A DNA stretch of 64,000 nucleotides, taken from assembly GCA_033032865.1 (NCBI GenBank), contig JAWHQI010000013.1:8370001-8434000 (forward strand), in the 5' to 3' direction. This DNA is from Dactylorhiza incarnata (taxonomy: Eukaryota > Streptophyta > Magnoliopsida > Asparagales > Orchidaceae). Positions within the stretch are counted from its first letter, which is position 1. The number at the start of each line of letters is the position of its first letter. Positions 20,161 through 32,433 of the stretch are shown piece by piece. The notes below the pieces were generated by a model. That model made no database searches. It was not told where the DNA came from and worked only from the letters and a program-made list of their open reading frames with translations. The translations under genes and the position numbers were made by a program.

Positions 20161-23100
20161 TGCTAATAACAAATTCATTAATGATAAAACAAAGCATTAA
20201 TAAATAAGCATGATGAGACAATACTTGTGTGTGTGTGAGAGTGATGATTTTAGGATGATTATTGATTTTAGCATTTAGAATTGCTCCCCCTAAATATATG
20301 CTCCCCCTATGTGAATGCTCCCTTAATATATATGCTATCAACTGAATTTGTCATGTTGGGTTTATGATAGCGGGTTACATTTATCATTGTTAGTTCTCCC
20401 CCTTTTGCATTTTATCATGTTAGTTCTCCCCCTTTGTTATTAGAAAAAGTGGGTAGGGAAACAAAGCACTAAAAAAATGTGTAAATAAAAGAGAAGGCAT
20501 GATCGAGCTTTTGAAGTAAATGATACGGAGTTTTAGACTTGTCTTTCATTGAAAATGATCAGAGTTATGACTTATTTTATCCTTTTTGGTTGTAGTTCTC
20601 CCCCTTTTATATATCAGAGTTTAAGCAAAAAATAATGATTTCCCCTTTAAATAAGTGTAAAAAACAATCATGATTTCCAAGTAACCAATCTACCCAAACA
20701 ATATGTCAACACCCTAGCCCCGTACTAAGTGACGGATGGGCATGAGGAGCTGCAAACATGCCATAGGTTGTTGTGTTAATCCCATATGCAAACACTAGAC
20801 AAAAACTTAACCTAGCACTCTTTCCCCCCAGTGCCTCGCAAGGCCCCACTGGAACTCCCCGGTTAAGGACAAGACATGACTAGAGATAAGGTTATCTAAT
20901 GTCTACAACCCTACGCCCCCGCTATGGTGAGAAATGAAGTCATGGATAACAATTATTGGAAACATTAAGCATTTAAGTCTAATGGGAAATATCATAGCAT
21001 ATGGGTTTATATTTTTATTTGAATTTTTGAAATAAAACTCACATAGCTATATTGAAATTCATGAATGAATCAGAGTTTGAGTATTGCGGAAGATTTCGAA
21101 AGAAACATCATAATACTACATAAGAGTTTAAGTTAAGAAGAGATGTTTTATAAGCAATATTTCACTTGTTGGAGGAGTGTTTAGAATAGAAATAGATCAG
21201 AGTTATAAGCAAAAAAAAATTCAACCAATATAAAGTTTACCAAGCAAGTCTACCACTTGTTGCAAGAAAGGAATTTGAAGATTCAAGTGATGATGCACAC
21301 AAGATGAAAGATTTTAAATAAGTATTAAAGTGCAAGGTAAAACAATTATATGGTTATGATGCGGAAGACATATAGAAGTACAAAAAAACATCTTATGGTA
21401 ATCAATGATGGTTCATAAAAAGATATATGAGTTCAATTTCAAAAAGAAGATGTTTTTGTAAATCATTTTGCATTTAGAATTTTTGTTTTGACAATACAGT
21501 AACCAAGCATGAAATAATATTATCAAAAAAGAGATTACTACAATGTTACTTTAATTCACAATTTCAAAACATACCAAACATTGTAGAAAGCATGCTAGGT
21601 TATCTAGTGCATTTCATAAATAATGAGTAGTATAGAATTAGCATTAGGATCCAATACTCATGAGAAGAAGTGTTATGGAAGATAATGATGTGCATAAAAA
21701 TGTATTTTGAATAGAGTAAACAAATGTTTTAATCAAAAATACAAGTAATATGTAAAGTAAAGAGCACAATAAAACACAAATAATTTTACTTCCACTCACT
21801 TCAATGCACAAAAAAAATGTACAACTACCAAGGTGCTTTGCACACACAATGCTCATTAAGACTTATCAGGGTGTAAAGTAGTGCTTGGGGGATCACATAA
21901 TTTTATTCTTCAATATAGATTTTTTTTTATTGTGATCCGGTGTACTTAAGAATAAGTGGTTTTTATTTTGAAAGAAAGTTATAGTTTGCACAAGATACTT
22001 TATTATTCTTTCCAAGGTGATCAACCTCACAACGCTTATTAAGACTTATCAGGAGGTTCAAGTAATGCTTGGTGGAGTTATCTTTGTCACTTTATTTTAT
22101 GATTTTGTTTTGTACAAAGTTCTCTGAATACACTTGTTTTGCAAACCAATATAATTTATGAAAAAGATAACCACTTTTCTTAACTTTTAAAAGTGCAAAT
22201 AAAGGTTGTGTAGGTAAGATACTTGTGCAATTTTAATTCATTGTACTATTACAAAACATACACAAACATTCTTAGATTAAACGCATAAGTAGACAATGCC
22301 AAAATAAGTGAGTGAATTGAGATCATTATCAAACATAAAACATTACTCATACTTAGAGACATGCTACGCATAGTTCTACACAACTTTTTCAATATAATTT
22401 ATGCACATATTAATAGACATATCTAAGCATGATGAAAACAATGTTCAAAGTAGTTTGAAAAGATAAATTGCAACATTATAGATGTTTTGAATAATAGATT
22501 AACTCATGCTTGATTTTTACAATAAAGTCCATACAGATATTTTTGAAAAATAATTTTTATTTAAAGTTTGAACTTATAAAATTGATCTTGGACTTCCCGA
22601 GGGCTACCTTGTGAGAGGTTCGCCCAGTACTAGGTGATATGATGGGATGATAGCCCAAATCACCCTTTCGCAAGATACATAGAAAAGTTAAGTTCAGAAG
22701 AAGAATTTTGATACTTGTTTTTGTTTTGTTTTATATTTTTGTAGTTGATTTTTACAAATAAAAGCATATTTTTGTAATTTTTGCTTTTGTAATTTTTATA
22801 TTTGATTTTTGCATAAAGATGAACTTTAAATAAAGGAAACAACACAAGCGAAAAAACAAAACATATTTTTTGTAATTTGGTTTTTGTAGTTTTGTATTTG
22901 ATTTTTAAAAAAATAAAGAAACACAGAAGTGCAAAACTAAGTAGAAAATATAGATCAAAATATTTTTAGGAATTTTTAGAAATTTTAAAAACACAGAAAT
23001 TCGAAACTCGACGCTAGCGTCGGCGCTAGTGCTAGCGCGGGAAACAGTAAGTGATTTTTTAGGGTTTTGAAAATTTTGATACTTGGACTTGATTAGGTGT

Positions 23101-24900
23101 CCCATTAGTAGTTTCATGCTGAATTTACAAATTTTTAGGAGATGTTTTGGATGGTCCAAATTGCATGAAACGATAGCGATTTCTTATATACTTGACAAAA
23201 TAATCATTGCATGAGATATATTTACTTATGTTTTCATTTTGACTTATCTAAAGACTTGTGCTTATAACTTGAAAAAAAAATAGGAAATGAAAACCCAAGA
23301 TATCATGTTTGAACAAATCAAATATGCATGATTTTAGAGATTAACAATAATGTTCATGCACAATCATACTATGGATAAGCCCTAGATGAGAATACCCTGC
23401 CTGTATATCTTGGTAAACAAATAAAGCCTAACATAGACACAAATATTCTTTAGGTGGCAATGTTAGAATGATAAATTTGAGATCAATGTTTTGCCAAAGT
23501 TTGATTGTGTTTCAACTTAGAGACCTAGAATGGAGTGACAATTCTATTTGATTTGATATCAAAATGATTCAAAGGTCTAAACTAGAAATTAATCACAATA
23601 CACACATAATATACCATAACACCAACCATGGTAAACAATTATAATGTTAATTGTTTATCATATAATTTGTGATAGATGTTTATAGATGATTCTTGATATG
23701 AATTATGATTTTAGAGATGTTTAGCAAAAAGATATCACTAGATCATGGTGGTGTTTGTGAATTCAATATTCATTATGAAGATAACTTCTTTCAACACATT
23801 CTATTGATTTTCCTTAAGAATTTTGAATATATATATATGTGATTTTTTGATAGGTGAACAATAGTGATGGTTTAGATCATGTTTGACATCAAGGAGAGAA
23901 CACAATTTTTTTGTTGTGAACAATGACACCCATATTGGAAGTTGAGCTTTTATTTAAATCTTGAATTTTCTTTTAGATCAAGTTATTTCACTAAACCACT
24001 TGTTGGTGAAGGCTAAGAATCTTAATAGCCTAATAACCGGATTTAATTTGAAATATCTTATAACAAATTTAGAGTTTGATTCAAATGGATAATATAAGAT
24101 ATTTAGAAGTAATGAATGTAAGAATAAAAGATAGGTCATCAAAATATGATTTTGAATTTTGATCAATTTGTTTTATAAAACCATATTAAGCTTTTAAGAG
24201 ATAAAATCATATTTTCAATATTGTATAGGATGACTATGACATGATAGTTTAAAAGAAAACAAAAAGAAAAAAGATAGAAAAGACGTTAAAGTACATCATG
24301 AAGTAGAAATTTGTGTATTTCATTTTAATTGATTTCTACTTCATGCAAATGATGGGATATTAATGAATAAGAGATTTAGGTATCCAAAGAGGACCGGGAG
24401 TGACGGTTCCTTTGGGTACCCAAATACATCGTGTTTTCTTTTGGGGAGATGTGATTTAATGGGCCCTTTTGATTTGAGTTTGTGTTTCATCTTTAACTTT
24501 TGGCCGCCATTCAAACATTGGTTTAATATTATTCTTATTTATCAAATTTCCATGACGATTTTGCAAAACAATCTTTATAGGAAATTTGTTTATCTTTTAA
24601 TTTATGTTGGGAGAGTGATTATTTTGTAAATGATAATGATTTGGAATTTTATTTTCAAGCATTTGATATTCTTTATTTCTGTTGTTGGATTTATCAACAT
24701 TTTGAGAAATTATATTCAACTTGCTTTTAGATATACCTTGAGATTGTATGTTTTGAGATTTTTCTTAATGATTTCCTTAAGCAAGTTGATTTTTGATTTT
24801 AGTTCATCATTCTTGATTTTTAAATTATGTCTAGCTTTATTATAATTTATTGTGCTATTTTTGAGAGTGGTAACAATTGAGTCAATATGTTTTTCATATT
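20161..24900 (-). other. Long non-coding interior of element C
   Basis: Strongly AT-rich, with no ORF matching any retroelement domain. Notable contents: a less AT-rich island about 20690-20930; two diverged copies of a TTAAGACTTATCAGG...AATGCTTGG motif at about 21853-21890 and 22037-22080; the third copy of the ~90-nt module at 22587-22680; and an internal GACGCTAGCGTCGGCGCTAG motif at 23010-23042 like the LTR array. Confidence 0.7.
22587..22680. other. Shared ~90-nt module, copy 3 (element C)
   Basis: Begins CTTGG-ACTTC-CCGAG, which still pairs with one G-U wobble. It keeps GATGGG...AGCCCAAATCACC and AGTACTAG at matching places. Diverged from the Athila copies, but collinear along its length. 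Confidence 0.5.
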
Positions 24901-24922
24901 TATCCCTATACTCATCAAATGT

Positions 24923-25823
24923 TTAATCCAACTCTTTTATTTCAATTTCATAGTCCTTACACTTAGCACAATTAATTTTTAAAGATGAATTTTCTAAACA
25001 AAATTTTTCATTTTGTTCTCTTATAAAAATAATTTCTTTTTCAAGTTCCTTAACTTTTTCTTTATTACAATCAAGACAAGGTTTTGTATTTTCAATTAAA
25101 GTGACATGAGTAAAGCTAGATAAATCAGATTTTGATATTACTTTAACTTTTGCTTTTAAATTTTTATTTTCTAAGCGCAATAGTTTATTAGCATTCTTTA
25201 ATTTCTCAATTTTGCGCCTAGTATTTTGTAACAATTGTAATGAAGAGATAGAAGTACAAAAGATAGAATTTGATTTCCTTACATTGCTTTTGGATGAGGG
25301 AGGATTTGAACATATTGTTCCTTTGTCTTCTTCTTGGCATTCCTCTTCCAAAAGTAAGATTTCTTCTTCTTTTTCTCTTGGTGTATTGTTCTCCTTTCTA
25401 TTTCAATATTCTACATGGCTTCGCTCCGAGAGAGATCTTCTTGAATGATAATGGATGCTTGTACGTTCTTTTCCTCCTGTGTTTGTTCCATACCTGCGAG
25501 AGGAAGATCATACATTTCTTCAAGAAAGCGCCATATTTTGTATGCACTAGAAAAGCAATATATGAATTTGAAAATTTCATTAGATAGTGCACAAAATAAA
25601 TAGTGTTTGGCTTTGGCATTTAGCTGACGTTCTTTTTTATTCGATTCATCCACTCGTCTTATAATTGCTAAGTTCCATACTTCGATGTCTAAAGTTTTAA
25701 TAAATTTTTCCATTAAAAATTTCCATCCTTTATAATTTGTTCCTTCAAACAAGGGTGGTTTATGTGATATTCCTCTTCACAAAAATCTCCACCACTAGTA
25801 GAAGCGAGATCATGAGACGCCAT
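24923..25823 (-). pseudogene. gag: Decayed copia gag of element C
   Basis: An ATG at 25823 starts MASHDLASTSGGDF. A frameshift near 25755 leads into a UBN2-type capsid segment (LFEGTNYKGWKFLMEKFI, AYKIWRFLEEMYDL). Further shifts follow, then a leucine/lysine/glutamate coiled coil (about 25250-24925: RKIEKLKNANKLLRLENKNL and KEKVKELEKEI), with cysteine pairs CLDC and CAKC. No intact CCHC knuckle, protease or pol is found. Gag-only copia derivatives depend on enzymes of related elements. Confidence 0.7.
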
Positions 25824-25857
25824 TATTCCCGGTTGTTAAGCCGATTAGAATAAAACC

Positions 25858-25869
25858 GCTCTGATACCA
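25858..25869 (-). other. Primer binding site of element C
   Basis: Minus-strand TGGTATCAGAGC, a full match to the initiator-Met tRNA 3' end, two bases from the LTR. Confidence 0.9.
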
Positions 25870-25871
25870 CT

Positions 25872-26963
25872 TGTTGGATCGGTCGGCGCCCTTAGAGGGG
25901 GGGGGGGGGGGGGGGTGAATAAGGGTTTTCAAAAACTTTAGATTTTATTTAGAAATACTTTGGAATATTGCAATATTAAAACAAGAAGACAAGTAAAACA
26001 AAAAGAGAGACAAGCTTTATTGATATTAAATAAGTTTTACAAAACTTGATCTCAATGTCGCTAGAGATCGGAGGCGAATAATAAAAACTCTTTTTCGTTT
26101 TCTATACCGACTCATATCCCCACGAACCGGTTGGCTTTAGCCGATCTCTCCCCAGATACGGCCTCAAGCCTCTCTAGCCAATCTATTCCCAGAAAGGCCT
26201 CGAGCACCCCATAGACTTAGCCTAGATCTAGTCGCCAACACGAGGCAAATTTCAGCCCTAAGTCCTACCCCAGACCTAGTCGCCAACACGAGGCGATTTC
26301 ACTACCGTTTACAGAAAAGATATGAAATGAAAAGACAATAATATAAAAACTCCCTCTATGTGGATCTCTTGGAGAAGTGGACGAAGGCCCGCAGAGTATG
26401 ATCGTAGTCGATGCGGCCTTTCGTCACGATGATGACGCGTGTTGAAATCTTCTCCACGGATCTCCTTAAGGCTTTATGGAATTGTGGGAGTATCGCTCTG
26501 AAACTTCCTCTCTCTGCTGTGGCACGAAGCTCTGGAGTTTGGGATTGGAGGAGGATGAAGAATTCGGAGGCAAAGCATCCAATTTATAGCCTTTACGCTA
26601 CCGCCGGCGCTAGCCCGGATTAGGAAACATTTTGCGCGGCAGGATCTTCAATCTGCGGCAACATATTGCTCCATGCCTCTTGTGCGCCATGCTACCGCCA
26701 GCGCTAGAAGCTAACGCCAGGCGCTAGCTCCTTCTAAAAACGATGCCGGAATCGCGCAGATCAACGCTAGCGCCGGGCGCTAGCGCTACCGCCGGCGCTA
26801 GTGAGCCTCTTCGAATTTTGGCCTCAATTTTGGGGGCAGACATCATGAGTACTCCTTGAGTCATGTGGACTATGCTAACCTGCACACTTGAACACACAAG
26901 ATCAAATACACATAGGATTTGTTATTCTCAAACCTAGGAGATGCGGAAGACCATGTTCCAACA
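25872..26963 (-). repeat. 5' LTR of element C
   Basis: Carries a 19-G tract (25897-25915), a TATA box near 26583-26589 and palindrome array 26598-26802. Otherwise very similar to 19052-20148. Confidence 0.93.
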
Positions 26964-27742
26964 GCCATCTCCTCAAAAAGCTCTTGAGCGGCATCTAGGG
27001 TTTTATTATTTAGAGTTCCCCCAGCTGCAGCATCAATCATTTGCCTCATTTGGAGATTCAAACCATTGTAGAATGTCTGAACTTGTTGCCATAAAGGAAG
27101 GGCATTGTGAGGACATCTCCGCAATAATTCCTTGAAGCGCTCCCATGTGTCATAGAGAGACTCCGAGTCTATTTGCGTAAATGAGAGAATGTCCGTACGT
27201 AATTTAGCAGACTTCGCCGGAGGAAAATATTTAGTTAGAAATTTCTCTGTCATCTCGGCCCACGTAGTGATGGAACCTTTAGGAAGAGATCCCAACCACT
27301 GCTTGGCCTTAGTCCGCAAAGAGAATGGAAATAAACGCAAACGAATGGCGTCATCGGTGATGCCATTGATTTTAAACGTATCGCAAATTTCCAAAAAATT
27401 TAATAAATGTAAATTTGGATCTTCATCTGGTAAGCCGTCAAAGATGACTGTTTGCTGTACCATCTGAATGATACTCATTTTGATTTGAAAATTATTATTC
27501 GCCACCGCCGGGCGAATAATGCTAGATTGTGTTCCCTGCAAATTTGGCCTCGCATAATAGGACATAGTCCGTAGCGGGGCCTCATTATGGTCGGGGTTAC
27601 CCATTAAGCCTTCGTTAGTTTCTCTGATTGACTCTTCTTGAATTATTGGTAGATCACTAAATCGGAGACGACGCCGCAAGGTGCGCTCGATTTCCGGATC
27701 AAAGAAGAATTCAAGATTGACTGAAGAGTCTCCTCGGGTCAT
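26964..27742 (-). pseudogene. gag: Athila gag N-terminal part
   Basis: ATG at 27742 (MTRGDSSVNLEFF). The capsid-type Retrotrans_gag region is clear: LHLLNFLEICDTFKINGITD, RLRLFPFSLRTKAKQWLGSL, WAEMTEKFLTKYFPPAKSAK and SLYDTWERFKELLRRCPHNA. It stays open to the element C junction. Element C lies between duplicated GCCAT pentamers, and the frame continues at 19046, so gag itself was intact here before the insertion. Structural protein of the virus-like particle. Confidence 0.88.
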
Positions 27743-28054
27743 AAACCAAAAATAAAAGAGGAAAAGAAGCGAAAAAGATAAAGAAAAACAAATGACTTTT
27801 AGATAAATATTTTTATTATATATATATATATTTTTTTTTTATGAAGATTTTTTTTTATATTTTTTATTTAGGTGAATTAAAATTAGTCCTGGACTTCCCA
27901 AGATCTACACGGTGAAGGGTTTGCAAGGTACTAGAGGCTATGATAGGAATTCAAACCCAAAGCGTCCTTTCCAGGAATTTAGTTGCACCTTAAAATTAAA
28001 GAAAAGAAAAAGATAAAATTAATAGATATTTCGGTTTTCGAAATATCAACCTAT
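27743..28054 (-). other. Athila 5' leader with shared module copy 2
   Basis: Untranslated region between PBS and gag. 27888-27980 is about 88% identical by eye to 5228-5320. Confidence 0.7.
27888..27980. other. Shared ~90-nt module, copy 2 (Athila 5' leader)
   Basis: CCTGG-ACTTC-CCAAG at its start has one A-C mismatch against the hairpin of copy 1. Confidence 0.65.
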
Positions 28055-28073
28055 TTCCTCGGCAACGGTGCCA
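28055..28073 (-). other. Primer binding site of the Athila element
   Basis: Minus-strand TGGCACCGTTGCCGAGGAA, differing from the element B PBS by two G-to-A transitions. Confidence 0.85.
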
Positions 28074-28079
28074 AAAACT

Positions 28080-29824
28080 TGATGCACAAAACTATATCCG
28101 CAAACGACAACGACAAGTGTACCGTATCGAATGTAGTATAGGTTGTAAGAAACCAAGGTCGTATTAGACTCGGGGCGGTTGAGAACTCTTACTTCGGAAA
28201 ATCTCTATTATTTTATCGAATAAAAATTGTGGTTGATTGGTTGCGAGAAAGAGAAATAGCTTATTTAAAATGACGGGTTAAAGGTTAATACTCAGCCTTG
28301 AATCACCTAGGGAAAATAAAATATAAAAAGAACAACTTCTAAATCTCTTAAGAAAATACTTGACCGTGGAGGTTCCCGATTTATGAGCACACCTCTCTCG
28401 AGGATACGCTCAACTGAGTTTAGTTGATCAAACAAACTTTCATTCTAGAATCGAAATCTAAAACTCGCCTTATCGTAGTGAACCCCGCTATTGGAATTTA
28501 CTCCACCCCGCTATTGGAATTTACTCCAATCTGGAAGAATTATGTCATCCTCGCTTGAGGAGTGCATTCAACTCTTTTTATTCTTGAAATGATCGATTCT
28601 AAATCAAAACCTCTCGATTATAGATTACGAAAACAAAGATGAGAGTTATATATCGATGATACAACCTCAATCCAATAAAAGTTCAAGAATAAATCTAAAG
28701 TATTCTAAGGAAGAGAAAGAGAAGCTAGAATTTAGATCAAGAATTATATTTCCCTTGGATCATCTCGGCCGAGTACTAATAGAATTTAGCTACTCATAGA
28801 GATGGAAGAAATAATAAAATGAAAGAAGTACATAATGAAGGTTGAGAGTAAAAACAAGAGAAAAGTACCATTTTATTAATTAGCAAAAGAAATTACAACT
28901 AGAAAATTGAAGGTACAAGCTTGGGAAATAAAAGTGCAAGAAGGAAATGACATACAAGATTAAAACTAGTGCAAGAAAATAAGCTAGAACTCCCCAACTT
29001 CGTTCCCAAACATCTGGAAAAGCTCCCTTTAAATAGGCAGAATTTTGGTGTTACACGCCCTTGGTCACGCCCGTGACCAAGGGCGTGCAAGGGGCGTGAT
29101 TTACTGTGAGCGGAGAAGGCGCTGTCTGGCTTCAATGCAGGCATTGCAGACGTGTCACGCCCTAGGTCACGCCCGTGACCTGGGGCGTGTAACCTTTAAA
29201 ACTCGCTGCTGGCGGGAAGCTTCGGCGCGAATTTGGCGAGGGAAGATTCACGCCCGTGCTGGATGTCACGCCTCAAATGTCATGCCGGTGACTTGATGTC
29301 ACGCCCGTGACCGGGGGTCGTGTAATTTTAATTGACGTGGCAGCTGGCTCTGGATGCTTACGGCGGGACTTTGGCGCGGGAAGAGTCACGCCCATGCTGG
29401 ATGTCACGCCTCAAATGTCACGCCCGTGACTTTGGGGCGTGTAAGGTTTGATCTCAGCGGTCTCAGCGGTTCTGCTTTGTCTCAGCGGGTCGCGGCCGTG
29501 ACATAGGGTCACGCCCTTGGTCACGCCCATGACCTGGGGCGTGACCTTGGCGAATTCTTCACGGAACGTCCCCGGAGTGGCAGAAACAGGTCTGGAACAC
29601 TTCGTAGGTTACACGCCCATGGGTCACGCCCGTGACCTGGGGCGTGTAATTTAACTTTTTGCTCGAAACAGCCCAGAAAACCTGAAAACACAAAATAAAC
29701 TTAAGTTAGCTTATGAAATAAACAATGGAAGGATTTATATGATAAAATTCCTATAAATAACATAATTTTATATTAAAAACATAATAAACCTAAACTAAAA
29801 GATTAGTAAATAAATTACTCATCA
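28080..29824 (-). repeat. 5' LTR of the Athila element (1745 bp)
   Basis: On the + strand it reads TGATGCACAAAACTATATCCG...TACTCATCA. It is homologous to 40746-42422. TATA-like CTATTTAAA lies at 29036-29028 (minus). A 23-bp tandem duplication (CCCCGCTATTGGAATTTACT) at about 28486-28530 is absent from the other copy. Confidence 0.92.
29052..29650. repeat. TCACGCCCGTGACC palindrome array, Athila 5' LTR
   Basis: More than a dozen CACGCCC/GGGCGTG motifs. 29054-29087 is a palindrome with perfect 16-bp arms (CACGCCCTTGGTCACG) around two bases. Similar ones centre near 29173, 29525 and 29630. 29452-29490 carries three TCTCAGCGG copies, a motif otherwise concentrated at 37750-37915. The array starts 16 bp from the TATA box. 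Confidence 0.85.
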
Positions 29825-29828
29825 TCGT

Positions 29829-30959
29829 TCATGTCGGGAGAAGGGCAAAAGACTTTTTCGTTAGTGCCATTATATGGCACAAGAGGTTGGGGCATGTAGG
29901 GATGGATAAGCTGAAGGATATGACGATAAAAGTTCTAGTCAAGGGCCTGCCTAGTCTATCTTCCTACGGTGATGGTCATGTTTGCGCGGGATGTCAGTTC
30001 GGCAAATCTCATTGACTGCCGTTTGATTAGTCACAGACAAGGAGTAGTGTGTCATTGGAGTGTATCCATAGTGACTTGATGGGACCGACTGCTACCCCAA
30101 GCCTCGGAGGCAGCAGGTAAATGCTGGTATTGGTCGACGATTACACCAGATATGTCTGGGTCTATTTCTTGAAGGAGAAGGTGGAGGTGTTTGCCAAGTT
30201 TATGGAGTTCAAGGAGCTAGTGGGGGGTCGGCTAGGCCTGCGGATAAAGAAGCTGAGAAGTGATAACGCGGGGAGTTCACCTCTGGTGAGTTCTCTAGTT
30301 TTTGAAGGAAGGCGGGCATCCGGAGGGAGCTTACTTGTCCGCATACTCCACATAAAAATGGATTTGTAGAGCGAAAGATTCATCATCTGACGGAGATCTG
30401 CAAGTGTTGGCTGCATGCCAAGAGTATCCCAAGGCCCTTCTGGGTGGAGGGAATGTCTTGTGCCGCCTACGTCATCAACACGATGCCTCTTAGTCCCATC
30501 AACATGTTGACCCCGCATGAGATAATGTTCAAGGAAAAGCCAAGCGTGGCGCACCTTCGGGTGTTTGGTTCCACCTACTATGTGCACGTTCCAGATGCAC
30601 TGCGGATGAAGCTAGATGTAAAAGCAAAGAAGCTAGTCTTCGTGGGATATGATGATCGGAAGAAGGGCTGGAAGTGCATGGACTTGGAGACGTGGAGATT
30701 TGTTGTATCTCGCGACATCATGTTTGAAGAGGTGACATCGTACAAGGGAAGTTATGGTGTTGAGTTGCCAGAAAGCAGGGTGGAGGAGCCGAAGAGAGCT
30801 GTGGAAAATCTTCAGGTGGAGCTGCCTTTGTCACCAGGTGGTCCATCCATTTCTAGTTCTGAGACGGAGGCTTCTGGATCAGGAAGTAGGGGGAGCGATG
30901 CTCCTAGTATGTCTACAAGGGGAGCTAGGGAAGAAGCAACTGAGGATAATGCGAGTTAG
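29829..30959 (+). pseudogene. pol: copia pol of element D: pre-integrase and integrase
   Basis: The gag-pre-integrase domain is recognisable as WHKRLGHVGMDKLKDM and CAGCQFGKSH (about 29875-30016). The catalytic core follows with LVDDYTRYVWVYFLKEK and LRSDNAG. VERKIHHL at about 30366 holds the expected glutamate position, and FGSTYYVHVPDALRMKLDVK the C-terminal fold. Breaks: TGA and TAG at about 30014-30030, TAG near 30119, and a frameshift near 30270-30370. The 30444-30959 part is open and ends in a serine-rich linker at a TAG. Confidence 0.85.
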
Positions 30960-30965
30960 GGGAAG

Positions 30966-32433
30966 GTGTTGAGGAGATCAAAGCGAACGATCATTGCCCC
31001 TGATCGATATACAGGAAGAAACATGGTGAGCTTTGTCTCGTGTTTCTTCGTTGGCCCCTTGGATGAGCGGGAACCAGTGAGCTTTGAAAAGGCCAAAGGA
31101 GTGAAACAGTGGGATTCAGCTATGAAAGAAGAGATGGCAGCTCTTGAGAAGAATGAGACCTGGTCTTTGGTGCCCATGCCCAAGGGTATCACCCCTGTGA
31201 CATGCAAATGGGTCTATAAGCTCAAGAAGAAGGCAGACGACAGTATCGAGCGATACAAGGCTCGCCTTTTGGCTTGTGGATTCTCGCAGCAATACGGTGA
31301 AGATTATGAAGAGACATTTAGTCTGGTGGCGAGGATGACTTCAGTACGGTTCATTATTGCCTTGGCAGCATTTTGTGGGTGGGAGATTTGGCAACTCGAC
31401 GTAAAGAATGCTTTCTTATACGGCGAGATTGACAAGGATATCTTCAAGATCCATCCTCCAGGCTTTGTATCTGAGGAATTTCCAGACTATGTCTGTAACC
31501 TGAAGAAGGCCCTGTATGGGTTGAAGCAAGCGCCGAGGGCGTGGTACTGGAAGATCGCAGAATATCTCCTATTATGTGGATTCAGTGCTTCAAACTCTGA
31601 CTCAAGCTTGTTTGTCAAGAAGAACAGGGAGCTTCAAGTTATCGTGTTGCTTTACGTCGACAATATGATCGTGATGGGGAATTCGAAGGAGGTGGTAGCA
31701 AAGCTTCGGGCTGAGCTATCAATCAGATTTGAGATGAAGGACTTGGGTGCACTCCACCATTTCCTTGTACTTGAAGTGCAGAGGAAGGAAAGTGGAGTGC
31801 TGGTGTCACAGGCTGTATATGCGAATGAATCGTGGAGCGATTCGGCATGAAGGAAGGGAAATGCATTTCTACACCTCTGGAGAAGGCCACGAAACTTCGG
31901 AAGGATGAGGGGAGGATTGTGGAAGATCCGATTGTGTTCTGAGCTCTGGTTCAAAGCTTGATTTATCTGATGATCACTAGGCTGGATATTGCGTATGCAG
32001 TTGGCAGGGTGAGTCATTATATGGTGGAACCACAGATGCCTCATCTACTAGCGGCCAAGAAAATTTTGAAGTATGACAAGGCGACTTCGGATATGGGTCT
32101 CCTATACAGGAGGGATGCGGGCTTCGAGGTGCATGGGTACATGGATGCTGATTACGAGGGAGATTTAGATGATCGGAAGTCGACGTCTGGATTCGTCTTC
32201 ATTGCGGGCCCTACGGCTATATCATGGTGCAGCAAGAAGCAGGATTCCGTGTCTGTCTCTATCACGGAAGCAGAATACAAGGCTTCGGCCTTGGCAGCTC
32301 AAGAAGTCATTTGTCTTAGGAGGTTGGTGGGAGACGTCCATAAGGAGAATTCGGGGTCCGACTCTGCTCCGCGGAGACAATGGGAGTGCACTCAAACTGG
32401 TTACTAATCCAGTGTGTCACGCGAGGACCAAAC
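30966..32433 (+). pseudogene. pol: copia pol of element D: reverse transcriptase and RNase H
   Basis: RT: CKWVYKLKKKADDSIERYKA, QLDVKNAFLYGEIDKDIF and LKKALYGLKQAPRAWY. The catalytic box at 31653-31664 reads YVDN instead of YVDD (GAT to AAT), removing an essential aspartate. A frameshift near 31840 leads to RNase H, with DADYEGDLDDRKSTSGFVF, AISWCSKKQDSV and ITEAEYKASALAAQE. The domain is cut at 32433 by the solo LTR inside the HxxTKH-type motif and continues at 33749. Confidence 0.88.

Larger units (their letters stand above)
19052..26963 (-). mobile_element. Element C: non-autonomous copia-type LTR element, TSD GCCAT
   Basis: LTRs 25872-26963 (5') and 19052-20148 (3') are bounded TGTTGGA...TCCAACA on the minus strand. 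Flanks 19047-19051 and 26964-26968 are both GCCAT. It has an initiator-Met PBS at 25869-25858 and a polypurine tract at 20160-20149. Only a decayed gag is encoded; about 4.7 kb of internal sequence has no retrotransposon domain. Its enzymes must come from another copia element (inference). Confidence 0.93.
4562..29824 (-). mobile_element. Athila-type Ty3-gypsy retrotransposon, split by four insertions
   Basis: Minus-strand element. Its pieces, in transcription order, are 5' LTR 29824-28080, PBS 28073-28055, leader to 27743, gag 27742-26964, gag-protease 19046-17427, pol N terminus and RT-RNase H 14653-12986, integrase 6797-5630 and a 3' untranslated part 5630-4562. Removing elements B and C and the LINE brings matching target duplications together. 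The 3' LTR lies beyond element A, outside the window. It is inserted in copia element D at 29824/29825. Confidence 0.9.

Noticed and set aside
20690..20930. Captured gene fragment in the less AT-rich island of element C
   Set aside because: No frame longer than a few dozen codons and no recognisable motif.
25858..25869. tRNA-like sequence
   Set aside because: It is a primer binding site complementary to initiator-Met tRNA, not a tRNA gene; no cloverleaf follows.
29045..29296. ORFs across the Athila LTR palindromes (also 41826-42307)
   Set aside because: Peptides such as HALGHARDLGRV merely translate the palindrome repeat; not conserved as proteins.
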